Of a stretch of DNA of 64,000 bases, positions 20,539-31,421 are shown piece by piece. The DNA lies in contig CM044958.1 in the NCBI GenBank assembly GCA_024516035.1, positions 46,039,929-46,103,928 of the forward strand, written 5' to 3'. Every line of letters starts with the position of its first letter. Within the stretch, counting starts at the first letter, position 1. The position numbers and the translations under genes were made by a program. Under the pieces are notes generated by a model. It was not told the DNA's origin, did not search any database, and saw only the letters and a program-made list of their open reading frames with translations. The DNA is from Bactericera cockerelli (taxonomy: Eukaryota; Arthropoda; Insecta; Hemiptera; Triozidae).

Positions 20539-21414
20539 TACGGTCCAGTGCATGTCCCACATGCAACTATTAATAACGCTCTTACGGTCCAGTGCATGTC
20601 CCACATGCAAGATTTTCCTCCACTTTATTCGATTTCATTTTATATTTTCCTTTAATTATCAGCCTATCAGATTTATTCTAGTCGATTCGTGATATTCCAT
20701 AGAATATTTACGAATAAGTGAAAAGTGTCTAAAATGTAAGCTGGTTGTGTAAAAAAACATTATTATCAGTGCAACCTGCAGAAAGTGGGTTCAGTGTAGT
20801 ACCTGTTCTATTGTCTTTATTTCTGTGATAAAAATATCTAAAAGAAAACTGTATAGTTTTATAGGTGAAGAAGAAGCAAAGAAAATTCGAAATTTACTTT
20901 GTGGTAAGTAATTTATTTTCTTTATATGTTTATTTGAGGGTCAAAGATACCTCTGTAAAGTATATCTCTGTCTCTTTCTAGCACACTTGTTGACATGAGT
21001 TAGACAAAGAAGGATGATGTGTGATACAGGGTGGCGTTGTTAACATTGATTTAACAACCCTCTTCAACACATTGACTTTTTGTACTTCCACTACCTACCT
21101 TTTTTTAACAGTGTTTTATACCTAATTATTACTCAATTTTAGCTCCCATATTGCTAATTTGGGAGCTATTGTTCTTTATACAAAGTCAAAAGTTGGGGTC
21201 GTCTACAAACACCCTGTATACGAGGTCTGTAATTTGAAAGAAAAAATCTACTGGACCATAGCACTTCGTTTCTTTCCAAAACAACTAGACCTGATGAGCA
21301 AACAAAACAATGCATGTGGGACATGCACTGGACCTTAAAGACTGTTCTAGTGAATTTTATACTGGAGTGTAGCAGCGTTTCTATGGTTGCATGTGGGACA
21401 TGCACTGGACCGTA
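20539..21414. mobile_element. TIR element with palindromic tips
   Basis: Left end carries TACGGTCCAGTGCATGTCCC + ACATGCA twice (20539 and 20580); right end carries the inverse twice (21312 and 21388). The core TGCATGTCCCACATGCA is itself an inverted repeat. Between them no transposase frame. Probably a non-autonomous DNA transposon abutting the end of the dispersed element. Confidence 0.65.
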
Positions 21415-22104
21415 AAAGGTTAACATTGAAGGACATTCAAGACAGCCCCATGATCCAAAAACTAATTCTCATTCCATGCATGTATTTTAAATGATGTCCC
21501 GAGAAGGTGAACCCCTTTAGATAAAGATTGAACATTTGACATGAAAATATTTCATGTCAAAAATAGTAAAAATAAATGAAAAATTGAGAGATAAAAATAA
21601 TAACAATAGTTATATAAATAATAATCAATAACAATTTGATACTTTGAGTATCATTTAATTCAAAATTAATGTCAGAAAATGTTAAATATAATACTTTTGA
21701 GAAAAATTTATTATAAGTATGAAAATTCAAAATAAAAAAGGGAAAAAACCAAGAGCTGAACATTTACATGTTAAGACCATTACTAAGTTGATAAAACTGC
21801 AAGAATACATTGATAATTTTAAGAAACAGAAGAAATGTAGAAAAAAATCTTTTGAAGATAATAGGTCCATAATTTAAAACTTTCTCATGTTTCAGTCCAG
21901 TTTTTCTGATTGAATGACATGAATACCCCTTTAAAATGTATCACAGGTTTGATATTTAACCTGGCAAACAATTAACTTCTAACAGAGAAGGAGAAAAATA
22001 GTTTAATTTTTAGAATCATATTCAATAATAATGGAGTGGTCTGACATATCAAGAATTTCATGAGATTTGTAATTTCATTGACAAGTTAAAATACTCATAC
22101 ATGT
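21415..22104. other. Intergenic, AT-rich, 3' of the DNAJC21-like gene
   Basis: Nothing recognised; may hold the gene's alternative poly(A) sites on the minus strand. Confidence 0.4.
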
Positions 22105-22110
22105 TTTATT
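22105..22110 (-). promoter_or_regulatory. Poly(A) signal AATAAA of the DNAJC21-like gene
   Basis: On the minus strand the stop codon TAG is followed by G and then AATAAA. If used, the 3' UTR would be only some 20-30 nt. No other equally placed hexamer was identified in the next 100 bp, but alternatives further on cannot be excluded. Confidence 0.5.
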
Positions 22111-22111
22111 C

Positions 22112-23848
22112 CTATCTTTTTTGCTTTTTCTTTTTATTAACTTTATTATCTGTGACAGGTATTTCTAAAGGAGTACTTTTGACAACAGCATGTCCAGTTT
22201 GCTTCAAATGACTGAAAAGTTTATTCTTTGAAACAAAACTTTTTTTGCAAGCCAAACACAAATTGCTTTCATGCTTACTCATTTTCTTGGATTTGTTTTT
22301 ACCTTTGCCAGCCTGATCATCATCACTATTCGTAATAATACAGTCTTCTCCTATTTGAGGTTCAACTAGTATTTCTTTAGGTGATACTTCTTTTGGTTCA
22401 ACTTCAGTTTTAATTTTGTCTGTTTTGTCAGGTTTATCTTGAGCAGAAAGATTTTCTTTTAATATTTTGATTTTCTCAGTTTTCTTTCTTTGCTTTTTAC
22501 TTTTTCCTAGATTTTCTAAATTGTTTAATTCATCATCCTCACTTAGACTATCCGCAATTATGTTTTTTGCTTTATTTTTCCTCTTTTTCTTGTTACTAAT
22601 GAGCATTATATCAGGAATTTCTTCTTCTATGGATGATAAATTTTCATCTTCTTCTAACAATAGGTCATTTTCATCTTCATTTGACTTTAAACTTTCATCA
22701 CAGTTGGCTAAGGTCTCAAGTTCTTCTACTTCCTCTAAATTCTCATCACAAGAATCAATGATAGAGGTTTCATCATCACAGCTTTCCTGCAGGGACTCTT
22801 CACCCTCAATGTTGCTGTCATTGTTCATTTCATCTTCTTCTGCAAGCATCTGTTCTTTCATAGCTGTTACATTTTCTTTGTGTTTCTTTGAATTCTCATG
22901 ATTTTGAAAAGCTTTCTCAGTTTTAAACAACTTATTGCATGCAATACAAAACAAGTGTGATGATTCTTCATATTCATCTTCTGAGTCATCAGTTGATTTT
23001 TCATCATAACTACTATCTTCATCTCCAAACTCTTTAGCAACACTTGCTTCTATGTCTTTCAATTCTTTTTCCAAGTTGGAAAATTTAGACCACTCATTTT
23101 CTTGGCAAGCTTCCATTTCTTTCTTACGATCTATCATCTGTTGTCTCCGCCTCTCTTTCAACTTCAGTGCATTTTCTTGTTTCTCCTGCTTAATCACTAG
23201 CGCTTGATTTTGAACTCTCTTGTCTCTTTTCCTCACGAACTCCACTAGATTTTTCACAGTATCATTATACTCTTTTTTTGCCTTATCTCTTATTCTTTTA
23301 TTTTCCTTCTCAATTAACCGTAATACTCTTCTGTTTGGAGCCATGTTAATGTCAAAAGCCTTCAACCAGCTGTAGGTTTTTTTGGTGCTAAAACTCTGCC
23401 AAAAGGCATAGAAATCATGCACAGTATTATAATAGGAACTATTGGACTTTCCAAAGTTGGGAATGTCCATCTCATCTTCACTAAATTCCATTTCTTCAAC
23501 TGCAATCTTAATAAAAACATCTCTGTAAGTTGCATAGAATCCTTTCTCACCATCACCATAACCCTTGTAGCAAGATGCAGTAAAGTAGGGGGTGAGGTCT
23601 ATGCTGTCTGACTCTTTGTAATCTTGTCGGAGGAACACATCTTTATGTTTATCATAGAACGCTCTCTCATGAGGGTTGCTGAGTACTTCATATGCCTGCT
23701 GGATGGATTGGAACTGCTCTTTAGCTTCTTCTAAATTGTTTGGATTCTTATCAGGATGCCACTTCAGAGCTTGCTTACGGTATGCTTTCTTTAGGTCCTC
23801 GTCATTCACGTTTGTGGGCACTTCAAGTACCTCATAGTGACATCTCAT
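22112..23848 (-). CDS. DNAJC21: DNAJC21/Jjj1-type J-domain protein, intronless 578-residue frame
   Basis: Members of this family are Hsp70 co-chaperones acting in late cytoplasmic maturation and recycling of 60S ribosomal subunits (family knowledge). Seen: a J domain at residues 4-70 with HPD at 31-33; the family's central block around [17 protein letters not shown] (145-161) and [20 protein letters not shown] (171-190); a charged coiled-coil-like segment (190-270); a U1-type zinc finger with C301, C304, H317, H323; a long acidic Ser/Glu-rich region with KKRKNK clusters; and a second finger with C531, C534, H547, H553; basic C-terminus KKKKQKR. The start is the ATG before RCHYEVLEV because the J domain begins at once. 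Length is close to the yeast and human proteins. There is no intron in the coding region, so a functional retrocopy is possible, though the frame is fully intact. A poly(A) signal lies one base after the stop. Confidence 0.93.
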   Translation of the reverse strand: MRCHYEVLEVPTNVNDEDLKKAYRKQALKWHPDKNPNNLEEAKEQFQSIQQAYEVLSNPHERAFYDKHKDVFLRQDYKESDSIDLTPYFTASCYKGYGDGEKGFYATYRDVFIKIAVEEMEFSEDEMDIPNFGKSNSSYYNTVHDFYAFWQSFSTKKTYSWLKAFDINMAPNRRVLRLIEKENKRIRDKAKKEYNDTVKNLVEFVRKRDKRVQNQALVIKQEKQENALKLKERRRQQMIDRKKEMEACQENEWSKFSNLEKELKDIEASVAKEFGDEDSSYDEKSTDDSEDEYEESSHLFCIACNKLFKTEKAFQNHENSKKHKENVTAMKEQMLAEEDEMNNDSNIEGEESLQESCDDETSIIDSCDENLEEVEELETLANCDESLKSNEDENDLLLEEDENLSSIEEEIPDIMLISNKKKRKNKAKNIIADSLSEDDELNNLENLGKSKKQRKKTEKIKILKENLSAQDKPDKTDKIKTEVEPKEVSPKEILVEPQIGEDCIITNSDDDQAGKGKNKSKKMSKHESNLCLACKKSFVSKNKLFSHLKQTGHAVVKSTPLEIPVTDNKVNKKKKQKR

Positions 23849-24700
23849 GCTGGATACAAGCAGATGAGATAAACTGGACACAACACCACAACAAAGTTCA
23901 CAGTCAGTTTGCTATTATTGGTGGCACTGAACAAAGAACTAGTTCATCCACCGTCTGATTCCACTTTAGCAGCTATAGATTATTCGATTTATTGTAAAGA
24001 ATAAAGTTTGATTAGAGATTATCAATTTAATTATTATCAGTCATGTGTTTTTTTGTTGTTGAACTTTTCTTGTTTTATTGTATTAATTTTTTAATATAAA
24101 TGAAGCTAGCAAAATCTCATTTTCATTTGTTGATATAAATTTCAGTGGTTTCCAAACAATTTTATTTTATTAATAACATATTCACAACTTAAGTTGTAGT
24201 TTTATTTTACAAACACAGGAAATATAACATAGGTGACAGATTAATGAAACAATATTTCCAAACAATTTAACGGTTTCAAAGACGTCGTCAATGATTTCGA
24301 AAGTACCGTACCTTACTCGTCCCTTTTAATTCATGAGGCGCCTCTATAGGGGTCAGGGCACCCCGATAATTAAACGTAGTTTACTAACGTCTAACTAACG
24401 GGCCTCGTTACAAAACTATTCTAACTCATAATCTCCAAAACTCTCTTTCAACCGTCAAATTTTGTTCAAATAGGTAACCCAATCAGAGTGCAGTTGAAAA
24501 TGAAATTTGAGGATTATGAGAGTGAAAAAGCTTTCCCAAATCTCCCTTAAACTTCAAGTCTTTCAACTGTTAAACAATATTTGAACGAAATTTGACGGTT
24601 GAAAGGATTTTTTTTGGAATTTCTGGTGTGAGGTCCAGGAAACTAGAGACCATAAGGAAAATGTGAACGGGACCTAAAATCTAGCTCCCTGAAACTTCCC
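23849..24700. other. Upstream of the DNAJC21-like gene
   Basis: Just before the ATG on the minus strand lies TTGTATCCAG|C, a possible acceptor of a 5' UTR intron. The remainder is AT-rich; about 24440-24610 has an imperfect inverted motif (TTCAACCGTCAAATTTTGTT and its reverse near 24575-24605), probably a MITE relic. Confidence 0.4.
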
Positions 24701-24900
24701 GAACGCACACCCTTCCGGTGCGGCGTCACACAACACAAGTTCGCACAGCATAATGGTCTTTCAGCATAAAATATCGATAATCGAATTCATATTTTAAAAA
24801 TCGTGTTCGTACAACACAATCACATCCAACACAACGGTTACACAGCATAAGTTCGTACAGCACAATGAACGCACAGCATAACCGATTAATCGAAAAAAAC
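24700..24900. repeat. Degenerate CACAGCATAA-type array
   Basis: Irregular copies of ACAGCATAA / ACAACACAA with GTTCGTAC between them. A similar block, including CGAACGCACACCCTTCC, lies at about 32505-32645, so it is a dispersed element with internal motif repeats. Confidence 0.55.
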
Positions 24901-25092
24901 TTCATTGTATAGACTATGGATGTAGGGGAAGTAGACATACGGGATTTTTCCCAAATCTCTAGTAAAATATCCCACGATATTTTTAAAAAATCCTGTAAAA
25001 GTAAATATCGCAAAAGCTTAATAAGACCTGGAACATGTTTATTTTATTAATTATTTAACTAATTTTAAGGGTTTAAAATCGAGATGGATACA

Positions 25093-25620
25093 TTTGTCAC
25101 CGTGGCCGAGTGGGTAACGCACTAGACTTGCACGCACGGTGACTTGAGTTCGATCACCGCAGGACAGGATTTTTTTCACTCGTACCTCGTAAGGCAAAAT
25201 AAGTAGCTTCTTTACTGTGAGCAACGACCTTAAAGATATGGAACCCCAAAATTATAGATATTAAACCCCAGTTAAAATAAATAAAATTAATATTATTCAT
25301 TTCTGTAGCGTGCGGCACTTATAAAGGGGTATTCACAAAACAGCTATTCAAATAAACCTCACACAGTCTGAGTGGGCGGGAATAACAATAATGTGTTTCT
25401 TTATGTTATTAAATCACAATTTTAGTGGGTAGCGCAGAATTATAGGACTTTTCCATATCTTTAATAACCCAATATCTTATTTTTGCCTATAATCCTGCCA
25501 CTGGTCGCTGCTAACATTAAAGCAGCTAAAATCCTGCTCCGCTGGGGATTGAACCCAGATCACCGTGCGTGCAATGCCTAGCGCGCTAACTCACTCGGCC
25601 ACGGTGACTACTGTGGGGCG
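25093..25620. mobile_element. Pair of SINE A copies in opposite orientation
   Basis: A plus copy (25093-25275, CACCGTGGCCGAGTGGGTAA) and a minus copy (25390-25615, ending GCTAACTCACTCGGCCACGG). The transcript could fold back on itself. Confidence 0.7.
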
Positions 25621-25689
25621 GGAATAGTCAGCAACACGAGCATTTGAATTCGAATGGTGACTTATCCAAGTCTTGGACTTTTTTTTAAC

Positions 25690-26000
25690 TTCATTGCTTA
25701 ATTTCAGGATCTTTTTTTTAAATTTGAGTTTAATATGGCTTTCAACTGCATGGTCATATCACACGGGGGTTCACCCTCCATTCGCTTGAAACTCACAAAC
25801 CAGCAATGCAAATTAACTTCACCCAGCTTCAGTGAGGTCGGGAATAGCCAATATCAGGAGGGTTCTAAATTGAATGGTCACTCACCCATGTCCTAACCTC
25901 GCTGCACGTTGCTTAACTTTAGAGACAAAACGAGTACTGGTTTATTCAACGTACCCTTGACGCTAGGGCTACAGGACTTAAGTCCGACCCTGAGAAAGAG
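25690..26000. other. Relic related to SINE D / TIR fragments
   Basis: Segments GGGGGTTCACCCTCCATTCG and AACTTCACCCAGCTTC are decayed inverse matches to SINE D. No gene. Confidence 0.4.
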
Positions 26001-26267
26001 AAAATTTGAGTTTTTAAATTTTATGTGTGTGCGAGAGAGAGAAAATTAAAAAGACGACCTGACAGAGAGTAAGTGAGCGAAAGAGAGAATGATAAGGAGA
26101 AAGAATGATTGAATAACCCATTAGAAATTCAGAGCATATTAAAGTGGTTTTGGTTTTGAATTGATTTCGTGGAATAATTTTTGAAAGACGGGTAAATTGG
26201 GTCTTTTCTTTACATCCTCTTCCTAAAAGAAGTCTACAAATATGCAAAAATTGTCCTTTCTGTAAGA

Positions 26268-26568
26268 TAAGGGTAGTCACGGTTGTCCAGTGGGTTACCG
26301 CTCTTGGCTTGCGTGCAGCGTGCACGGTGACCTGGGTTCGATCTCCAGCAGGGCTGGATTTTTTCGGGTCTGTACTTGCATGTCCGGGGTCCAATCATAC
26401 CTCGTGAGGAAACATGAGTAGCTGCTTTAATATGAGCAGCGTAGAGAGGCGAAATTATAAGCAGAAATAAGATAAGGATTATACTGGATACGAAAACGTC
26501 CTATAATTCTGCTCTTTTATTATACACATTTATTTAAATTATTATTATAAGATAAGGAAAGTAAAAAA
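26268..26568 (+). mobile_element. SINE A copy followed by dispersed-element tip
   Basis: Box A-like GGTTGTCCAGTGGGTTACCG, box B GGTTCGATCTCC, then the A body to about 26515. ATTATAAGATAAGGAAAGTA at 26546 is the 3' tip of the 0.63-kb element. Confidence 0.65.
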
Positions 26569-26616
26569 ATGACAGAGGTTACCTTCAAGCATTTTATAAA
26601 TAGATATATTTATATA

Positions 26617-27531
26617 CAGGGTGTCCCACCAAAGTTGGACACCTCAAATTACTCGGACCCTGAAAGAGTTTTTGTAAAATAAACTCGGTTAAAAAAAAAA
26701 AAAACCAAGTAAAATTATTTTACACCTTGTATGAAAATTTTTGCTGACAATTGAAAATGCGTGTTTTCATTACACAAACACTTTCTATTCTTGTTATCGA
26801 AAAAATTAAACGAAATCATTATTCGAGATTTAGAAGAAAAAAAAAAAAAAAAAAAAAAAAAAAACACTGCCAATCATGGACACAATACTTCCTCGTGATT
26901 GTTTCACATTGTATACACGACCACGTGCCAATTTTGAGATTTTCTACTAAATCACTTGTATCTCCAAACCGCTTAACCGATTTTCTTCAAATTTGTTTTA
27001 AATGGGACCATCTACAGAACGTCTCCTATATGTGTGCAAAATTTCATCAAAATCCGTTCAGTAGTTTCTGAGATTTGCGCGTTACAAGGAATATTTTTAA
27101 CAGACCGACGGATCGACAGACGGACACAAAACCAAAGTTGCTCAGGAGGTTATGAAACGTCCAGAAATCGGAGCAAAAAATATTTTTTTTTTTTTTACAA
27201 AAACGAACACAATAATACTTCTCCGATTTCTAATATTAGAAATTTCTTGGAAGTAAAATGGTCAAAAAACCTACCCTGTATGTAATATTTTAGTTCAAAA
27301 AAGTACTCAGAAACCATTTAGAAGTTGAATTATCAAATAAAATTCAGGTCGATTCATTTAAAAATCGAAAGTTGACACCTCAATTTTTGACTTTCGAACC
27401 ACCCTGTATAAAAAAAAAAAATTCATGACTGAAACCGCATAATTGAAACATGTACCCTTGAATTTTTTATTTTTCAAAAACTCTTTCATGGGCCGGGTAA
27501 ATTGAGGTGTCTAACTTTGTGGGACACTCTG
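26617..27531. mobile_element. TIR element CAGGGTGTCCCACC, carrying a dispersed fragment
   Basis: Left tip CAGGGTGTCCCACCAAAGTT, right tip its near inverse ACTTTGTGGGACACTCTG. Inside is a poly(A) run of about 29 (26830-26863) and a block (about 26930-27230) shared with 11370-11540. The internal 106-codon frame is not conserved protein. Confidence 0.7.
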
Positions 27532-28079
27532 TATATCTCGAGCTTTTTAGAACCCGTCCCTAATTTACAAGTAAGTAATGTCAACTCGAGTGACATTTGT
27601 CCGTATTTCGGGTGAGAGTCGAAGGTTCAGGCGTAAAATGTTTCTACAGCCGAAACGGTAACAGATGGGTGAGATGGGCAAAATCTGACTCTTGTCGACC
27701 CCCCTCCCCCTTAACCGATCACACTATTTCAAAAAGTCATCAAAGGCATAGCCGAAGTTATGGACTGCCGTCCAGACTTAAGGCTTTCTGGTGTGACGAA
27801 TGGAGGTTAGGAGGTATAGTGATGGATAATTGAGGTTCCCGCCTAGAGTCGTCTTTAGCTTGCCCAGTATCGAGGTATTCTACCAAGCAGGATAGATTTT
27901 TCCTGGTTGAGTTGAGGTCGAGTGTTCCTTCCTAGCCGGCCTAAAAACAATAGGTAAAATTCTAAGACCCCAATGAACATGTATACATACTAATAACAAT
28001 TTTGAAGAATCCGGTCGGGTGCTATCGCTTAACAGACAGACAAACGAAAGCCAAATCGTCCAGTACCCAAGTTAAAACA
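27532..28079. other. Intergenic, no feature recognised
   Basis: Mixed composition. A relic possibly of a non-LTR element, but no domain is visible. Confidence 0.35.
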
Positions 28080-28222
28080 GAACCTCGTCTTTAGTGAGGT
28101 CGCTTATTCCTCATGAGGTATGAGTGGACCCCGGAAATCCACGCAGAAAATTTCTGCGCTGCCGGGAATCGAACCCAGGTCACCCTGCTTGCTAGCCTAC
28201 TCCACTCGGCCACAGTGACTAC
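28080..28222 (-). mobile_element. SINE family A, minus orientation
   Basis: Ends with the inverted tRNA head (GGGAATCGAACCCAGGTCAC ... ACTCGGCCACAGTGACTACT). Confidence 0.7.
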
Positions 28223-28739
28223 TTAATAAAGTAAGCACAGTGATTCCCATCCTATAATGCTGATATGCTATAAAATTTCTGAAGATAAAAAAAGCCCTCA
28301 ATGTTAGTTGGGTTCAATACAAAATCTCTTTCTTTTTATAAACATCTTCAAAATTTTGTCTGCGGCTAAGTCCAATATCTTTGATCTTCATGCTAAGTGT
28401 GCCGCGATGCTAAAAATGTTAAGAACCACTGCTTGGCCATTTTATCTTTCCGGCTGCTCTGGTAACTGTAAAATTGACATTAACAGTGACAGACAAATGA
28501 AGTTGGGAACCAGGTTATTTTCTCCACCTATGAAACGTTGAATACAAAAATGCAACAGCTGTATTTTTACAAGCTATAAGTGGTGGCTATTTGTTTTGTC
28601 TGGGAAATAGAGAACATCAGAATTTCATTTTTTTTTCTTTTATTGTAATAATTAAGTTTACATTGTTTAGAAGTGGGTTGACATGAAACATGGTTGCCTA
28701 GACAATCTTAATCAGCGTGTAAATAAATAAATGAATAAT
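28223..28739. other. Intergenic, no feature recognised
   Basis: The 77-codon frame at 28308-28541 has no domain and no splice context; I see no gene. Confidence 0.4.
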
Positions 28740-28860
28740 AATACAGGCAGGCAGGAGAAAAGCCGGAGGCAGCTGAAGAGCCAGATAGCCGGAGGCAACA
28801 GAAGAGACGGATGGCCTGAGGCAGCAGAAAAGCCAGATGTCCAGAGGCAGTGGGAGTCAC
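28740..28860 (+). repeat. Small degenerate minisatellite
   Basis: About four imperfect ~29-bp units of the form AAGCCGGAGGCAGCTGAAGAG / AGATAGCCGGAGGCAACAGAA. Confidence 0.65.
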
Positions 28861-29029
28861 TTAAAGATCTGCACGGCAAGTCTCTGAAAGCAAAAAGATA
28901 GATAATTAATATTATTAAACACTTTATTGGATATACATAGACATAATTAGGTATGTACAGTACAAATAATTATTATAAGAATCAAATAATGGAAACAATA
29001 ATGGAAAGGAAAAAAATAATGTATATAAT

Positions 29030-30007
29030 AGAGTGGGTCAATATATAAATCATTTTATTTTATTTAATTAACGCTATACCCCGGAAAAGTAGTGGCTTAT
29101 CGAGATAAGACTTTTGAGCAAAAAAACTTTTTGGACCACGTCTTCCGGTCGCGCAAAGGCTTTCAAAATGACGAAAATCCAAAAAAAAAAGAAAATTTAA
29201 AAAAATGTAAAAAAAATTATAATCGATTTTTTGGTTTGCTATAGCATATACTAGTTATAAAAAGACCAGACTAGTATAAAGAGTTTAAAAAAAAACACCA
29301 ATGAAACCGCCTTTACCGGTCACCTTTCGAACCCGCGACCTCTGGATTACCAGTAGACGTCTTGACTACTGAGATACGGGTAGGGTCTGGATGGAATTCG
29401 TCGTATACTCGTACCTATAACTTTTCTTCGTGAGTTCTGTGTCAATTTTTAAGCTGGTCTGAATGATATACATAAAGTAAGTAGGTACATAGATTTAGAG
29501 GATAACTATTCAAGGCCTTTGCACAACCGGAAGGGTTGGTCCGATTATATTTTTTTTTGGTCTCTGCGGATTCTTCGGACCTTCATGCAAGTAATAATTT
29601 CTATGGGGAGTCAGATTAAAAAAAAATTACCTATATTTTTCAATTCCTTGAAAAAGGGCAAATTATAGTGAATTTTCGTGAAATTCACAAATTTCAAGGC
29701 CTTTGCGCGACTGGTAAAGGTGTTTTCATTGGTGTTTTTTTGAACTCTTTATACTAGTCTTTTTATAACTAGTATATTCTATAGCAAACCAAAAAAATTG
29801 ATTACCTATCAATTTTTTACATTTTTTTTTTTAATTTCTTATTATTATTTTTTTTTTGGATTTTCGCCATTTTGAAAGAAAGCCTTTGCGCGACCGGAAG
29901 ACGTGGTCCAAAAATTTTTTAGCTCACAAGTCTTACCTTGAACAGCCACAACTTTTCCGAGGTATAGCGTTAATTAAATAAAATAAAATGATTTTTTGAT
30001 CCACTCT
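29030..30007. mobile_element. 0.98-kb foldback element with long arms
   Basis: Left tip AGAGTGGGTCAA... and right tip ...TTGATCCACTCT; arms of about 300 bp (29030-29330 and 29695-30007) carry GCGCAAAGGC/GCCTTTGCGC and ACCACGTCTTCCGGTCGCGC with its inverse. The loop holds a minus-strand tRNA-like segment (GAACCCGCGACCTCTGGATT, 29330-29390). No coding capacity. Confidence 0.8.
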
Positions 30008-30150
30008 AATATACAATAAAAAGGGAAAAGAACAGAAAAAAATATATAAACATGTGTCCTAACTAAAGGGAGGGGTTATTGCCTATGCCAATCTCTTCCA
30101 CCCTACCCTTGGAGTTCCCTATCTAGATATTTCAATAATAATATAAAAAA

Positions 30151-30790
30151 TCTGGTGTAAACATCACACGACTTTCCTTATCTCCCAAAAAGGAGTCGAA
30201 TTCCGCCACTGGTGACTGAACGGTAACAGATAACTAAAAATCAATGCCAAATTCGTGATCAGCACTTCAAAATTATTTAATTTGATATGTCACAACCCCC
30301 ATCTAGGATGAACAATAAAAAAGTTAGTCCAATCGGGTCCCCCTACAATACCGGTAAATTGGGGCCGGTTTCCAAAAAGTTAAAGATATCAAAAAAATGA
30401 TCAGAGTGAACCCCTTTTATTTTTTTAATTTGAGAAAATGTTGTTCTCTAACTTTTTTTGTATCTTTAACCAATTCAAAGAAGCGGTGCTTGCGGCCAAT
30501 ATTTGCGGCCCTGCGGCCGCAGAATGCGGCCGATTTCAACCAAAAGTTTCATGGTTCGTCTGGTGTATAAAATTAATTACCATACCAAATTTCAAGTCTC
30601 TAGCTCTTACCGTTCTTGAGATATCCTGTTCACACACACACAGACACACACACAGACGCACGGACCAATGGCTGAAAACCACTTTTTTGGTATCCTGAGG
30701 CTATGATTCGTCCAGAAATGTGAAAAGCTGGGTAGGTCAAATTTTAGACGAATACAATACTTTCCTTATTATAGGATAAGGAAAGTAAAA
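30151..30790 (+). mobile_element. Dispersed 0.63-kb element, copy 2
   Basis: Full-length relative of 19893-20523, with the same ends. A longer ACAC stretch replaces (ACAG)n. Confidence 0.8.
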
Positions 30791-30965
30791 AGAAGCTAAA
30801 TAAATAAAAATACATAGAAACAACATGTTAAAAAAAAAGATTAAAATTAATTTATATTTTCCAAGAAATGTTTCTATGAGAAACTTGATTCTCCATAGTT
30901 CATCAGGCAATTGATTCCATGATCTTATAGCATTAACAGTAAAACTATTCCCCATATGGTTAGTA

Positions 30966-31421
30966 CAGTAGAACCTTGATTATCCCGTCCTCAACCATGC
31001 GGATACTTGATTATCCAGATTAAAAAAAAAACACGCTGTTATTGAATAGGTGCATAGCAAAGCTGCTACTGATAATCAGAGCTCCAAGCATACATGCATG
31101 AAGACTTCTTCTTATGATTCCTTGGATCAGGCAGTTTTCAAGTGGTTTTTGCAAGCAAGATCTACCGGACAACCTATCAATGACCTGTTGATGTGTGAAA
31201 AGACATTGAAGACTAATAAGAAACTAGGAGGGGACAAAATTTCTTGTTATAATAAAATATATCAAAATACATCTGCTTTTACACAAAATCAAAATTCTTC
31301 TTTATTATTTGGTTTTTTAGGGTCCTCTCAATTATCCAGACTTTTATATAGGACCTCGACTATCCAGCATACGGGCATACCCCTAGTAGACATTAATCCT
31401 CAGATAATGAAGGTTCTACTG
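30966..31421 (+). mobile_element. pogo/Tigger-like element, internally deleted
   Basis: Flanked by TA; tips CAGTAGAACCTTGATTATCC and ...GGTTCTACTG. Inside, a frame encodes SYDSLDQAVFKWFLQARSTG QPINDLLMCEKTL, matching the CENP-B-type helix-turn-helix of pogo-group transposases. The DDE catalytic part is missing, so it cannot be autonomous. Confidence 0.8.

Noticed and set aside
22467..22901. Plus-strand Ser/Phe-rich frame of 144 codons
   Set aside because: Antisense shadow of the acidic, Lys-rich part of the DNAJC21-like protein.
26751..27285. Two overlapping frames with Phe-rich protein
   Set aside because: They cross a poly(A) run and a dispersed repeat inside a TIR element, with no conserved domain.
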